Of a DNA stretch of 64,000 nt, positions 24,647 to 34,134 are shown one piece after another. A program made the position numbers and the translations under genes. Position 1 is the stretch's first letter. Each line of letters begins with the position of its first letter. The stretch covers positions 1 through 64,000 of the forward strand of contig CANGNF010000006.1 of NCBI GenBank assembly GCA_947455205.1, read 5' to 3'. The notes beneath the pieces are model-generated. The model ran no database searches. It saw only the letters and a program-made list of their open reading frames with translations, and was not told the origin of the DNA. The DNA is from Acetobacteraceae bacterium (GTDB taxonomy: Bacteria; Pseudomonadota; Alphaproteobacteria; Acetobacterales; Acetobacteraceae).

Positions 24647-25720
24647 ATGCGCCGCCTGCTGCTGTTGCTTGCCCTGCTGGTGCCCGGCCTTGCCGCGGCC
24701 CAGCCGGTGCTGAACGTGTACAACTGGACCGACTACATCGACCCCGCCGCGATCGCGCGCTTCCAGCGCGAAACCGGCATCCGCGTGCGCTACGACGTGT
24801 ACGACAGCCTGGAGACGCTGGAGGGCAAGCTCTCGGCCGGGCGCAGCGGCTACGACGTGGTGGTGCCGAGCAGCGAGCCGACCTTCGCCCGCCTGGTCCG
24901 CGCCGGCGCGCTGCGGCCGCTGGACACGGCCCGCATGCCCAACCTGGCCAACCTGGACCCGGCGCTGATGGCGCGGATGGCGGCGGTTGACCCGGGCAAC
25001 CGGCACGGCGCGATCTACCTGTGGGGCACGGTGGGGCTGGGCCTGCGGCAGGACCGGGTGCGCGCCCTGGCGCCGGACGCCGCCGACAGCGGCCTGGACC
25101 TGCTGCTGAAGCCGGAGAATGCCCGCCGCCTGGCCCGCTGCGGCCTGGCGGTGATGGACAGCGCGACCGATGTGCTGCCCACCGTGCTGCGCTGGCTGGG
25201 GCGCGACCCCGACAGCGGCACGGCGGAGGATCTGCGCGCCGCCGAGCAGGCGCTGCTGGCCATCCGCCCGCATCTGCGCGCCATTCCCGGCAGCGGCGCC
25301 TTGGTGGACATGCTGGCCACCGGCGAGATCTGCGCTGCGCTGACCTATTCCGGCGATGTCATCCAGGCCGGCGCCCGCGCCCGCAACGGCGTGGTGCTGC
25401 ACTACGTCACCCCGGCGGCCGGCGCGCACCTGTCCTTCGACATGCTGGCGATACCCGCCGACGCGCCGAACCCCGAGGCCGCGCAGGCCTTCATCAACTT
25501 CCTGCTGCAGCCGGACGTGATGGCCGGCATCACCAGCACGGTGCGCTACCCCAATGCGGTGCCGGCCAGCCGCGCGCTGGTGGTGCCGGCGGTGCGCGAC
25601 GACCCCAACGTGTACCCGACGCCGGAGGTGCTGGCCCGCGCCTTCGTCCCCGGCACGCCCGCCACCGCGGCGGAGCGCGCGCGCAACCGGCTGTGGAGCC
25701 GCTTCAAGGCCGGGCGCTGA
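24647..25720 (+). CDS. potF: Putrescine-type polyamine ABC transporter, periplasmic binding protein
   Basis: The protein has 357 residues from ATG 24647, with a signal peptide (MRRLLLLLALLVPGLAAAQ). The mature protein opens LNVYNWTDYIDP and continues with EGKLSAGRSGYDVVVPS, LKPENARRLARCG and LTYSGDVIQA. These blocks track the E. coli putrescine binder PotF, including the Trp and Asp positions that hold the diamine. It heads potFGHI, followed by the ATPase 2 nt after its stop. Putrescine is the best guess; spermidine or another diamine is possible. Its ribosome site is weak. Confidence 0.88.
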   Translation: MRRLLLLLALLVPGLAAAQPVLNVYNWTDYIDPAAIARFQRETGIRVRYDVYDSLETLEGKLSAGRSGYDVVVPSSEPTFARLVRAGALRPLDTARMPNLANLDPALMARMAAVDPGNRHGAIYLWGTVGLGLRQDRVRALAPDAADSGLDLLLKPENARRLARCGLAVMDSATDVLPTVLRWLGRDPDSGTAEDLRAAEQALLAIRPHLRAIPGSGALVDMLATGEICAALTYSGDVIQAGARARNGVVLHYVTPAAGAHLSFDMLAIPADAPNPEAAQAFINFLLQPDVMAGITSTVRYPNAVPASRALVVPAVRDDPNVYPTPEVLARAFVPGTPATAAERARNRLWSRFKAGR

Positions 25721-25722
25721 GC

Positions 25723-26775
25723 GTGCTGCTGGCGATCGAGGGGGTCAGCAAGCGCTTCGGCGCCACCCTGGCGCTGGACGGGCTTTCGCTGGCGGTGGCG
25801 GGCGGCGAGTTCGTCGCCCTGCTGGGTGGCTCCGGCTCCGGCAAGTCCACGCTGCTGCGGCTCATCGCGGGGTTCGAGGCGCCGGATGCCGGGCGGGTGC
25901 TGCTGCGCGGCCAGGACCAGGCCGGCGTGCCGCCCCAGGCGCGGCCCAGCGCCATGGTGTTCCAGAACTACGCGCTGTTCCCCCATCTCAGCGTCTTCGA
26001 CAACGTGGCCTATGGGCTGCGGCGGGAAGGGCTGCCGCAGCTGGATGTCGCCGCCCGGGTGCAGCAGGCGCTGGCCCTGGTGGGGCTGGAAGCGATGGCC
26101 GGGCGCCGGCCGCACCAGCTTTCCGGCGGCCAGCGCCAGCGCGTGGCGCTGGTGCGCGCCCTGGTGAAGCGCCCGCCGCTGGTGCTGCTGGACGAGCCGC
26201 TCGGCGCGCTGGACGCGGCGCTGCGCGAGGCCACCGGCCAGGAATTGCGGGCGCTGCAACGCGCGACGGGCGCCACCTTCATCATGGTCACGCATGACCA
26301 GGCGGAGGCGCTGGCCCTGGCCGACCGCGTGGCGGTGCTGGAAGCCGGCCGCCTGGTGCAATGCGCCCCGCCGCGGGAGTTGTATGAGCGCCCGGCCACG
26401 CGCTTCGTCGCCGGCTTTCTCGGCGGCGCCAATGTGCTGGACGGCGTGATGGGCGCCGACGGCCTGCTGCACTGCGCCGCCGCCGGCTGTGCCCTGCGGC
26501 TGGAAGCACCACCCGCGCCCGGCACCGCCCTGGCCGTGGCGCTGCGGCCGGAACGCATTGCGCTGGCCGCCGAGGGCGAGTTGCCGGCCGAAAACGCCGC
26601 CACCGGCGTGCTGCGCGGCGTGGTGTACCAGGGCGCCGGCTGGCTCTGCACCGTGGCGCTGGCCGGCGGGCAAAGTCTGCGGGTGCAGGTGCCGGCCGAC
26701 CGCGCCGTGCCGCCGGAGGGTGTGCCGGTGCTGCTGCAGTGGCCGGCGGCGGCCAACATCCCGCTGGCCGGGTGA
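25723..26775 (+). CDS. potG: Polyamine ABC transporter ATP-binding protein
   Basis: The 350-residue ATPase has its start at GTG 25723, immediately after the potF stop. The Walker A loop is GGSGSGKST (residues 35-43), the signature LSGGQRQR lies near 133, and Walker B is LVLLDEPLGALD with D157. The His switch is in MVTHDQAEA. The C-terminal 110 residues form the regulatory OB-type domain of the PotA/PotG group. The last base of its stop codon is the first base of the next ATG, so translation is coupled to the permease. Confidence 0.93.
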   Translation: MLLAIEGVSKRFGATLALDGLSLAVAGGEFVALLGGSGSGKSTLLRLIAGFEAPDAGRVLLRGQDQAGVPPQARPSAMVFQNYALFPHLSVFDNVAYGLRREGLPQLDVAARVQQALALVGLEAMAGRRPHQLSGGQRQRVALVRALVKRPPLVLLDEPLGALDAALREATGQELRALQRATGATFIMVTHDQAEALALADRVAVLEAGRLVQCAPPRELYERPATRFVAGFLGGANVLDGVMGADGLLHCAAAGCALRLEAPPAPGTALAVALRPERIALAAEGELPAENAATGVLRGVVYQGAGWLCTVALAGGQSLRVQVPADRAVPPEGVPVLLQWPAAANIPLAG

Positions 26776-27593
26776 TGCTGCGCGCCATCCCCTTCGGCTG
26801 GCTGCTGGCCTTCGTGGCGGTGCCCTGCCTGCTGCTGCTGGCCATTGCCTTCAGCGCCACTGCCGAGGGCGTGCCGCCCTTCGCCTGGGGCCGCTTCAGC
26901 CTTGAGGCCTGGGCCACGCTGACGGAGGACAGCTTCTACCTTGAAGCCTTCCTGCGCAGCCTGCGCGTGGCCTTCACCACCGCCGCGCTGTGCCTGGCGC
27001 TGGCCTTCCCGATGGCGCTGGCCCTGGCCCGCGCGCCGGCGCGCTGGCAGCCGGCGCTGGTGCTGGCGGTGCTGCTGCCGTTCTGGACCGGCTTTCTGCT
27101 GCGCATGGCCGCCTGGGTGGGGTTGCTGCGCGACCAGGGCTGGCTGAACGGGGTGCTGCTGGGGCTGGGGCTGGTCGAGGAGCCGCTGCCCATGCTGTAC
27201 AGCACCCCGGCCATGCTGCTGGGCATGGTGCATGCCTACCTGCCCTTCGCGGTGCTGCCGCTCTACGCCACGCTGCTGCGGCTGGACCGCGGGCTTGAGG
27301 AAGCCGCCGCCGACCTCGGCGCCTCGGCCTTCACCGTGTTCCGCACCATCACCCTGCCGCTGGCGGCCCCCGGCGCGGCGGCGGCCTTCCTGCTGGTCTT
27401 CATCCCCGCCGCCGGGGAATACGTGGTGCCGGAAATGCTGGGCCCGCCGGAAGCGCAGCTGGTCGGCCGGGCGCTGTGGGGCGCGTTTTTCCAGGACCGC
27501 GACTGGCCGCTGGCCTGCCTGCTGGCGGTGCTGTTGCTGGCGGTGCTGGTGCTGCCGATCCGCCTGTTCCAGCGGCTGGAGAACCGGCCATGA
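26775..27593 (+). CDS. potH: Polyamine ABC transporter permease (PotB/PotH type)
   Basis: The 272-residue inner-membrane protein has about six hydrophobic segments, starting LLAFVAVPCLLLLAIAF. The cytoplasmic EAA loop that docks on the ATPase is readable as LEEAAADLGASAFTVFRTITLPLAAPG. It shares one base with the potG stop and overlaps potI by 4 nt. Together with the next gene it forms the translocation pore. Confidence 0.92.
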   Translation: MLRAIPFGWLLAFVAVPCLLLLAIAFSATAEGVPPFAWGRFSLEAWATLTEDSFYLEAFLRSLRVAFTTAALCLALAFPMALALARAPARWQPALVLAVLLPFWTGFLLRMAAWVGLLRDQGWLNGVLLGLGLVEEPLPMLYSTPAMLLGMVHAYLPFAVLPLYATLLRLDRGLEEAAADLGASAFTVFRTITLPLAAPGAAAAFLLVFIPAAGEYVVPEMLGPPEAQLVGRALWGAFFQDRDWPLACLLAVLLLAVLVLPIRLFQRLENRP

Positions 27594-28387
27594 GCCGGGT
27601 GGCGCTGGCGCTGGGCCTGGGCTTCCTCTGGCTGCCGATCCTGCTGCTGCTCGGCTACGCCTTCTCCGCCAGCCCGATTCCCTTCCAGTGGGGCGGCTTC
27701 AGCCTGCGCTGGTTCGCCGCCCTGGCCGCCGATGAGCGGCTGCTGGAGGCGGCCTGGCTGTCGCTCCGCATCGCCGCCGGGGCCGCCAGCCTGGCCACCG
27801 TGCTGGGCGGCCTGGTCGGCTGGGTGCTGGCGCGGCAGGGGGCGTTCCGCGGCCGGGTGCTGTTCGGCGCCCTGGCCGGCGCGCCGCTGGTGCTGCCGGA
27901 GGTCGTCACCGGCCTTTCCCTGCTGCTGGCCTTTGTCGGGCTGCAGGCCCTGCTGGGCTGGCCCGCCGAGCGCGGTGCCATCACGGTGCTGCTGGCCCAT
28001 GCCACGCTGGGCGCCGCCTATGCCGCCGTGGTGGTGCAGTCCCGCCTCAGCCAGCTGGACCGCGGGTTGGAGGAAGCGGCGGCCGACCTGGGCGCCACCC
28101 CGGCCCAGGTCTTCCGCACCATCACCCTGCCGCTGATCGCCCCGGCCCTGGCCGCGGCCTGGCTGCTGGCCTTCACCCTTTCCCTGGACGACGTGGTGGT
28201 GGCCAGCTTCGTCTCCGGTCCCGCCGGCACCACCCTGCCGATGCTGCTGTTCTCCCGCCTGCGGCTGGGCCTGACGCCGGAGGTCAACGCGCTGGGCGCC
28301 GCCATATTGGCCCTGGCCGGGCTGGCGCTGGGCCTGGCGGCTGCCATGCTGCATCGTTCTGCCCGCCATCAGGGCAAAGCGGGTTGA
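27590..28387 (+). CDS. potI: Polyamine ABC transporter permease (PotC/PotI type)
   Basis: The 265-residue second permease overlaps potH by ATGA. It has an N-terminal membrane segment (ALGLGFLWLPILLLLGYAF), about six segments in total, and an EAA loop very like that of its partner (LEEAAADLGATPAQVFRTITLP). The segment TLSLDDVVVASFVSGP is characteristic of PotC/PotI. It ends 56 bp before an aminotransferase gene, with a hairpin between. Confidence 0.92.
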   Translation: MSRVALALGLGFLWLPILLLLGYAFSASPIPFQWGGFSLRWFAALAADERLLEAAWLSLRIAAGAASLATVLGGLVGWVLARQGAFRGRVLFGALAGAPLVLPEVVTGLSLLLAFVGLQALLGWPAERGAITVLLAHATLGAAYAAVVVQSRLSQLDRGLEEAAADLGATPAQVFRTITLPLIAPALAAAWLLAFTLSLDDVVVASFVSGPAGTTLPMLLFSRLRLGLTPEVNALGAAILALAGLALGLAAAMLHRSARHQGKAG

Positions 28388-28395
28388 AACCGGGG

Positions 28396-29645
<1,250 letters not shown>

Positions 29646-29646
29646 C

Positions 29647-30849
29647 ATGCCGGAACTCGCCCAGCGCCTTGCGCAGGTAAAGGTCTCCGCCAGCGCCGCG
29701 ATGACGGCGCGGGCGCGGGACATGCGCGCGCAAGGCATCGAGGTGCTGAGCCTTGCCTCGGGCGAGCCGGACTTCGCCACGCCGCCGCACGCCATCGAGG
29801 CAGCCTATGCGGCGGCGAACAAGGGCGACACCAAGTACCCGCCGCAGGGCGGCACGGTGGCGCTGAAGCAGGCGATCCAGCGCAAGTTCAAGCGCGACAA
29901 CCACCTGGACTACTCGCTGGACGAGATCATCGTCGGCAATGGCGGCAAGCAGATCATCTTCAACGCCCTGATGGCCACGCTGGACCCGGGCGACGAGGTG
30001 GTGATCCCGGCGCCGCACTGGATCAGCTATGCCGACATGGCCAAGGTGGCCGGTGGCACCCCGGTGCAGTTCACCTGCCCGCAGAACAACGGCTTCCGGG
30101 TGCGGCCGGAAGACCTGGAAGCCGCCATCACGCCGCGCACCAAGTGGGTGATGCTGAATTTCCCGTCCAACCCGACCGGCGCCGCCTGCACGCGCGACCA
30201 GATGCGCGCCATTGCCGACGTGCTGCTGCGCCACCCGCATGTGTGGATCATGTCCGACGACATGTACGAGCACATGATCTACGACGGCTTCGACTTCTGC
30301 ACGATCGCCGAGGTGGAGCCGGCGCTGAAGGACCGCACGCTGACGGTCAACGGCGTCTCCAAGACCTATGCCATGACCGGCTGGCGCCTCGGCTTCGCCG
30401 GTGGCCCGGTGAAGCTGATCAAGGGCATGTTCAACATGCAGGGCCAGGCCACGGCCGGCGTCTCCACCATCAGCCAGGCCGCCGCGACCGCCGCGCTGGA
30501 TGGCCCGCAGGAGTTGATCAAGGAACGCCAGGCGGTCTACAAGCAGCGCCGCGACATGGTGGTGGAAATGCTGAACGCCGCCCCCGGCATCAGCTGCCAC
30601 AGGCCGGAAGGCGCCTTCTACGTCTTCCCGAACCTGGCGGGTTGCCTCGGCAAGACCAGCAAGGGCGGCCGGCGGATCGAGACCGACAGCGAGTTCGTCG
30701 AGGCCCTGCTGGAGGAGCAGCGCGTGGCCGCGGTGCCCGGCGCCGCCTATGGCATGAGCCCCTACATGCGGATCAGCTACGCCACCTCCACCGAGACGCT
30801 GGTGGAGGCGTGCAAGCGCATCCAGGATTTCTGCCGCGACCTGACCTGA
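29647..30849 (+). CDS. Class I aminotransferase, tandem copy 2
   Basis: This paralogue of the gene just upstream also has 400 residues, with the PLP lysine at the same position, K239 (GVSKTYAMTGWRLGF), and the same GEPDFATP and ISYATS blocks. It differs in the substrate-binding region: FPSNPTGAAC replaces [10 protein letters not shown], and MSDDMYEHMIY replaces [11 protein letters not shown]. The two are separated by one base and must be co-translated. The changes suggest the copies have different substrate ranges. A strong hairpin follows. Confidence 0.9.
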   Translation: MPELAQRLAQVKVSASAAMTARARDMRAQGIEVLSLASGEPDFATPPHAIEAAYAAANKGDTKYPPQGGTVALKQAIQRKFKRDNHLDYSLDEIIVGNGGKQIIFNALMATLDPGDEVVIPAPHWISYADMAKVAGGTPVQFTCPQNNGFRVRPEDLEAAITPRTKWVMLNFPSNPTGAACTRDQMRAIADVLLRHPHVWIMSDDMYEHMIYDGFDFCTIAEVEPALKDRTLTVNGVSKTYAMTGWRLGFAGGPVKLIKGMFNMQGQATAGVSTISQAAATAALDGPQELIKERQAVYKQRRDMVVEMLNAAPGISCHRPEGAFYVFPNLAGCLGKTSKGGRRIETDSEFVEALLEEQRVAAVPGAAYGMSPYMRISYATSTETLVEACKRIQDFCRDLT

Positions 30850-30859
30850 GGCGGCGGAA

Positions 30860-30885
30860 GCCCTTCGGCGGCAGCGCCGAAGGGC
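30860..30885. terminator. Strong bidirectional hairpin terminator
   Basis: GCCCTTCGGCG / CGCCGAAGGGC is a perfect 11-bp stem with a GCAG loop in the 42-bp gap between the convergent aminotransferase and Bug genes. It probably ends both transcripts. Confidence 0.75.
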
Positions 30886-30891
30886 AGGGCG

Positions 30892-31848
30892 CTACTCCAG
30901 CGTGATGCGGGCGGTGCGGATCGTCTCGCCCAGCTCCTTCACCTCGCGCCGGCCCAGCGCGTCCATCTCCGCCACCGTCAGCGGCTGCAGCAGCACGCCG
31001 CCCTGCTCGGCGCGGCGCTGCACATCCGGGTCGCGGGCCGCCTGGCGCATCGCCGCATTCAGCCGCTCCAGCACCGGCGCCGGGGTGCCGGCGGGGGCGA
31101 AGAAGGCGAACCAGGCATCAACGGTAAAGCCGGGCATGCCGGCCTCCGCCGTGGTCGGCACCTGCGGCAGCGCGGTGATCCGGTTCTGGCTGGCAATGGC
31201 CAGCGCCTTCAGCCGGCCGCCCTGCACCAGGGAGATGGCGGAGGACGGCGTGGTGACGAACAACTGCACCCGCCCGGCGACCACGTCCTGCAGGGCCGGC
31301 GCCGCGCCCCGATAGGGCACGTGCACCATCTCAGCCCCGATCGCCTGGGCGAAGCGCGCGCCGCCGATATGCTGGATGCTGCCATGGCCCGACGACGCGT
31401 AGTTCACCTGGCCCGGCCGCGCCTTCGCGTAGGCGATGAACTCCGCCAGCGTGGTCACCGGCAGGTCCGGCGCCACGAAGATGCCGTGCGGCGCCATGTC
31501 CGCCATGCCCACCGCCGCCAGGTCGCGCAGCGGGTCCCAGCCGATGTCGTGCATCAGCGCGGGGTTGCCGCCGTGGTAGCCGCTGTATTGCATCAGCAGC
31601 GTATGGCCGTCCGGTGCCGCGCGCACGGTGGCCAGGATGGCGATGTTGCCGTTGCCGCCGGGCCGGTTGTCCACCACCACCTGCACGCCCAGCAGGCGCG
31701 ACAGCGTGTCCTGGAACAGCCGCGCGGCGAAGTCGGTGCCGCCGCCGGGCGGGTTGGGCACCAGCACGGTGATGGGCCGGTTGGGGAAGCTCCCCTGCGC
31801 CAGCGCCGGGGAGGCGGCCAGCGCGGCCAGCAGCGCGCGGCGCTTCAC
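30892..31848 (-). CDS. Bug/TctC-family substrate-binding protein, coupled to a dehalogenase-like hydrolase
   Basis: The protein has 318 residues from GTG 31848 behind GGAGGG. The short signal peptide KRRALLAALAASPALAQG precedes the core ITVLVPNPPGGGTDFAARLF, NRPGGNGNIA and APDGHTLLM. Its GTG overlaps the TGA of the upstream hydrolase (GTGA), so the two are translationally coupled. That makes a shared substrate likely: the binding protein would capture a small carboxylate and the hydrolase would act on it. No membrane component is encoded nearby. Confidence 0.9.
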   Translation of the reverse strand: MKRRALLAALAASPALAQGSFPNRPITVLVPNPPGGGTDFAARLFQDTLSRLLGVQVVVDNRPGGNGNIAILATVRAAPDGHTLLMQYSGYHGGNPALMHDIGWDPLRDLAAVGMADMAPHGIFVAPDLPVTTLAEFIAYAKARPGQVNYASSGHGSIQHIGGARFAQAIGAEMVHVPYRGAAPALQDVVAGRVQLFVTTPSSAISLVQGGRLKALAIASQNRITALPQVPTTAEAGMPGFTVDAWFAFFAPAGTPAPVLERLNAAMRQAARDPDVQRRAEQGGVLLQPLTVAEMDALGRREVKELGETIRTARITLE

Positions 31849-32723
31849 AGGAAGCCCTCCAGCGCCGCCAGCACTTCCTCGGGCGCTTCCTCGGCCAGAT
31901 AGTGGCCGCTGTTGACCGCGCCGCCACTGACCGGCCCGGCGGCGTAGTCGCGCCATATCGCCAGCGCGTCGTACCATTTGGGAATGCTGCCCTTGGCCCC
32001 CCACAGCGCCAGCAACGGGCATTGCACCTTCAACCCGGCGGCGCGGCTCTCGCGGTCGTGGTCCAGGTCTATGCCGGTCGCGGCGCGATAGTCCTCGCAG
32101 ATAGAGTTCACCGTGCCGGGCAGCCGCAGCGCCGCCAGGTAGTCGGCGCGTGCCTCTGGGTGGAAGAAGGACTTGTCCTTCGGTTCCCGCGCCGTGTGCA
32201 GGTCGAACCAGTCCTCGATGTCGCGCAGGATCATCCGCTCGGGCCGGTCATGCGGCTGCGCCAGCCAGAACCAGTGATAGTAGCCCATGCCGAAGGCCAT
32301 GTCGGCGCGCTCGAAGTGTTCCAGCGTCGGGATGATGTCCATGGTGCAGAGCTTCTCGACCGCGGCCGGGAAGTCGAGCGCCAGCCGATGCGCCACGCGG
32401 GCGCCGCGGTCGTGGCTGACCACGCGGAAGCTCTCATGCCCATAGTGCTGCATCAGCGCCACCAGGTCGGCGGCGTGTTCCCGCTTGGCGTGCGGCGCGC
32501 TGCCCGGCTGCACCGGCGGCTTGCTGGTAAAACCGTAGCCGCGGATATCCGGCAGGTAGCAGGTGAAGCGCTGGGCCAGGACGGGCGCCACCTTGTGCCA
32601 CATGGCATGGGTCTGCGGGTTGCCGTGCAGCAGCAGCAGCGGCGGCCCCTCGCCGCCGCGACGCAGGCGGATGCGCTGGCCGCGAACCTCCACCGTATCA
32701 AGGCTGAAGCCTTCGAAGAACAT
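31845..32723 (-). CDS. Alpha/beta hydrolase resembling fluoroacetate/haloacetate dehalogenase
   Basis: The protein has 292 residues. The Asp nucleophile is D105 in VVSHDRGARVAHR, with R106 and R109 at the places that clamp the substrate carboxylate in fluoroacetate dehalogenase. The second Asp is D129 (CTMDIIP), the catalytic His is H274 (NSGHYLAEE), and the fluoride-pocket pair H150-W151 is in YYHWFWLAQ. A Tyr in EDYRA matches the third halide ligand region. The oxyanion motif HGNPQTHAMW is present. It could instead be an epoxide hydrolase, but the paired Arg and His-Trp favour haloacetates. It is coupled to a Bug gene. Confidence 0.8.
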   Translation of the reverse strand: MFFEGFSLDTVEVRGQRIRLRRGGEGPPLLLLHGNPQTHAMWHKVAPVLAQRFTCYLPDIRGYGFTSKPPVQPGSAPHAKREHAADLVALMQHYGHESFRVVSHDRGARVAHRLALDFPAAVEKLCTMDIIPTLEHFERADMAFGMGYYHWFWLAQPHDRPERMILRDIEDWFDLHTAREPKDKSFFHPEARADYLAALRLPGTVNSICEDYRAATGIDLDHDRESRAAGLKVQCPLLALWGAKGSIPKWYDALAIWRDYAAGPVSGGAVNSGHYLAEEAPEEVLAALEGFL

Positions 32724-32829
32724 CGCGCGCGCCTCCCGTTTGCCGCCCATTTTGCGCGCCCCACCCGGTTGACCGCAAGCCGCCGCGGCGCCAGCCTGCG
32801 CCACCCACCGAAACCCCGGGAGAAGACCG

Positions 32830-33228
32830 ATGTCCGAAGATAGCGCCCTGTTCGACAAGGGCATGCCGATCCGCCGCGAAGTGCTGGGCGCCGAATATGT
32901 CGATGCCAGCATGTCCAAGGCCGACGACTTCATGATGACCTTCCAGCGCGCCACCACCAGCTGGGCCTGGGGCTGGGCCTGGGGTGACCCGACGCTGGAC
33001 CGCAAGACGCGCAGCCTGATCAACCTGGCGATGCTGACCGCGCTGAATCGCTCCCCCGAGATCAAGCTGCACGTGCTGGGCGCGCTGAACAACGGCTGCA
33101 CGGTGGAAGAGATCAAGGCCGCGCTGCTGCACGCCACCGCCTATTGCGGCATTCCCGCGGGCCTGGACGCCTTCAAGGCGGCGCATGAGGTGCTGGTGCG
33201 CGAAGGCGCGATTCCGGCGAAGAAGTAG
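32830..33228 (+). CDS. Carboxymuconolactone decarboxylase-family protein
   Basis: The 132-residue protein has the all-helical CMD fold. The signature runs from RKTRSLINLAMLTALNR through ELKxHVLGALNNG to LLHATAYCGIPAGLDAF, as in PcaC. It lacks the CxxC of AhpD, so peroxidase activity is unlikely. Family members decarboxylate gamma-carboxymuconolactone or act as small decarboxylases. It begins an operon with a hydroxyisobutyrate-type dehydrogenase 3 bp downstream, and is divergent from the dehalogenase-like gene. Confidence 0.85.
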   Translation: MSEDSALFDKGMPIRREVLGAEYVDASMSKADDFMMTFQRATTSWAWGWAWGDPTLDRKTRSLINLAMLTALNRSPEIKLHVLGALNNGCTVEEIKAALLHATAYCGIPAGLDAFKAAHEVLVREGAIPAKK

Positions 33229-33231
33229 GCC

Positions 33232-34134
33232 ATGAGCAGCCCCATCAAGAAGGTCGGCTTCATCGGCATCGGCAACATGGGCTGGCCCATGGCGGCCAAC
33301 CTGGTGAAGGCCGGCTTCGACGTTTCTGTTTGTGACGCCCGCCCGGGCCACGCCGCGAAGTTCGCCGCGGAAGTTGGCGGCAAGGCCGCGGCTTCCACCG
33401 TGGAAGCCGCCACCGGCATGGACGCCGTCATCACCATCGTGCCCACCTCCAAGCAGGTGGGCGAGGTCGCGGCGCAGATCGTGCCGGTGCTGGCCAAGGG
33501 CGCCATGGTCATCGACATGACCAGCGGCCAGCCCGGCAAGACGCGGGAGATCGCGGCCGAGCTGGAAGCGCGCGGCGTGGCGATGATCGACGCGCCGGTC
33601 TCCGGCGGCGTGCCGCGCGCCAAGACCGGCGAACTCGCCATCATGGTCGGCGGCGCAGATGCGGACCTGGACCGCGCCGATGCGGTGCTGAAGGCCATGG
33701 GCACCAGCATCCATCGTTGTGGCGGCATCGGTGCCGGGCAGGCGATGAAGGCGCTGAACAACCTGGTCAGCGCCGGCGGCTTCCTGATGGGGATCGAGGC
33801 TCTGCTGATCGGCCAGCGCTTCGGCCTCGACACCGCCAAGATGGTGGATGTGCTGAACGCTTCCTCCGGCATGACCAATTCCAGCCAGAAGAAGTTCAAG
33901 CAGTACGTCCTGAACCGCAGCTTCGAGGACGGCTTCGGCCTGGAACTGATGGTCAAGGACCTGGGCATTGCGCTTGAGGTCGGCCGCGACACCAGCACGC
34001 CGACGCCGTTCAGCGCGCTGTGCCGGGAGATGTGGGCCTCGGCGCTCAACGCCCTCGGCCCCGGCCACAACCACACCGCCGTCACGCTGCTCTCCGAGAA
34101 GCTGGCCGGCGATGTGCTGGGGGGCAACAAGTGA
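33232..34134 (+). CDS. 3-hydroxyisobutyrate dehydrogenase-family NAD(P) oxidoreductase
   Basis: The 300 residues follow the beta-hydroxyacid dehydrogenase plan. The Rossmann motif is FIGIGNMGWPMAANLVKAG. The substrate-binding loop is DAPVSGGVPRAKTG. The catalytic-lysine helix reads GAGQAMKALNNLVSAG. Candidate activities are 3-hydroxyisobutyrate, tartronate semialdehyde or related hydroxyacid oxidation. It lies between the CMD-type gene (3 bp) and a metallo-hydrolase (GTGA overlap), so the three form a short pathway. The specific hydroxyacid cannot be chosen from sequence. Confidence 0.9.
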   Translation: MSSPIKKVGFIGIGNMGWPMAANLVKAGFDVSVCDARPGHAAKFAAEVGGKAAASTVEAATGMDAVITIVPTSKQVGEVAAQIVPVLAKGAMVIDMTSGQPGKTREIAAELEARGVAMIDAPVSGGVPRAKTGELAIMVGGADADLDRADAVLKAMGTSIHRCGGIGAGQAMKALNNLVSAGGFLMGIEALLIGQRFGLDTAKMVDVLNASSGMTNSSQKKFKQYVLNRSFEDGFGLELMVKDLGIALEVGRDTSTPTPFSALCREMWASALNALGPGHNHTAVTLLSEKLAGDVLGGNK

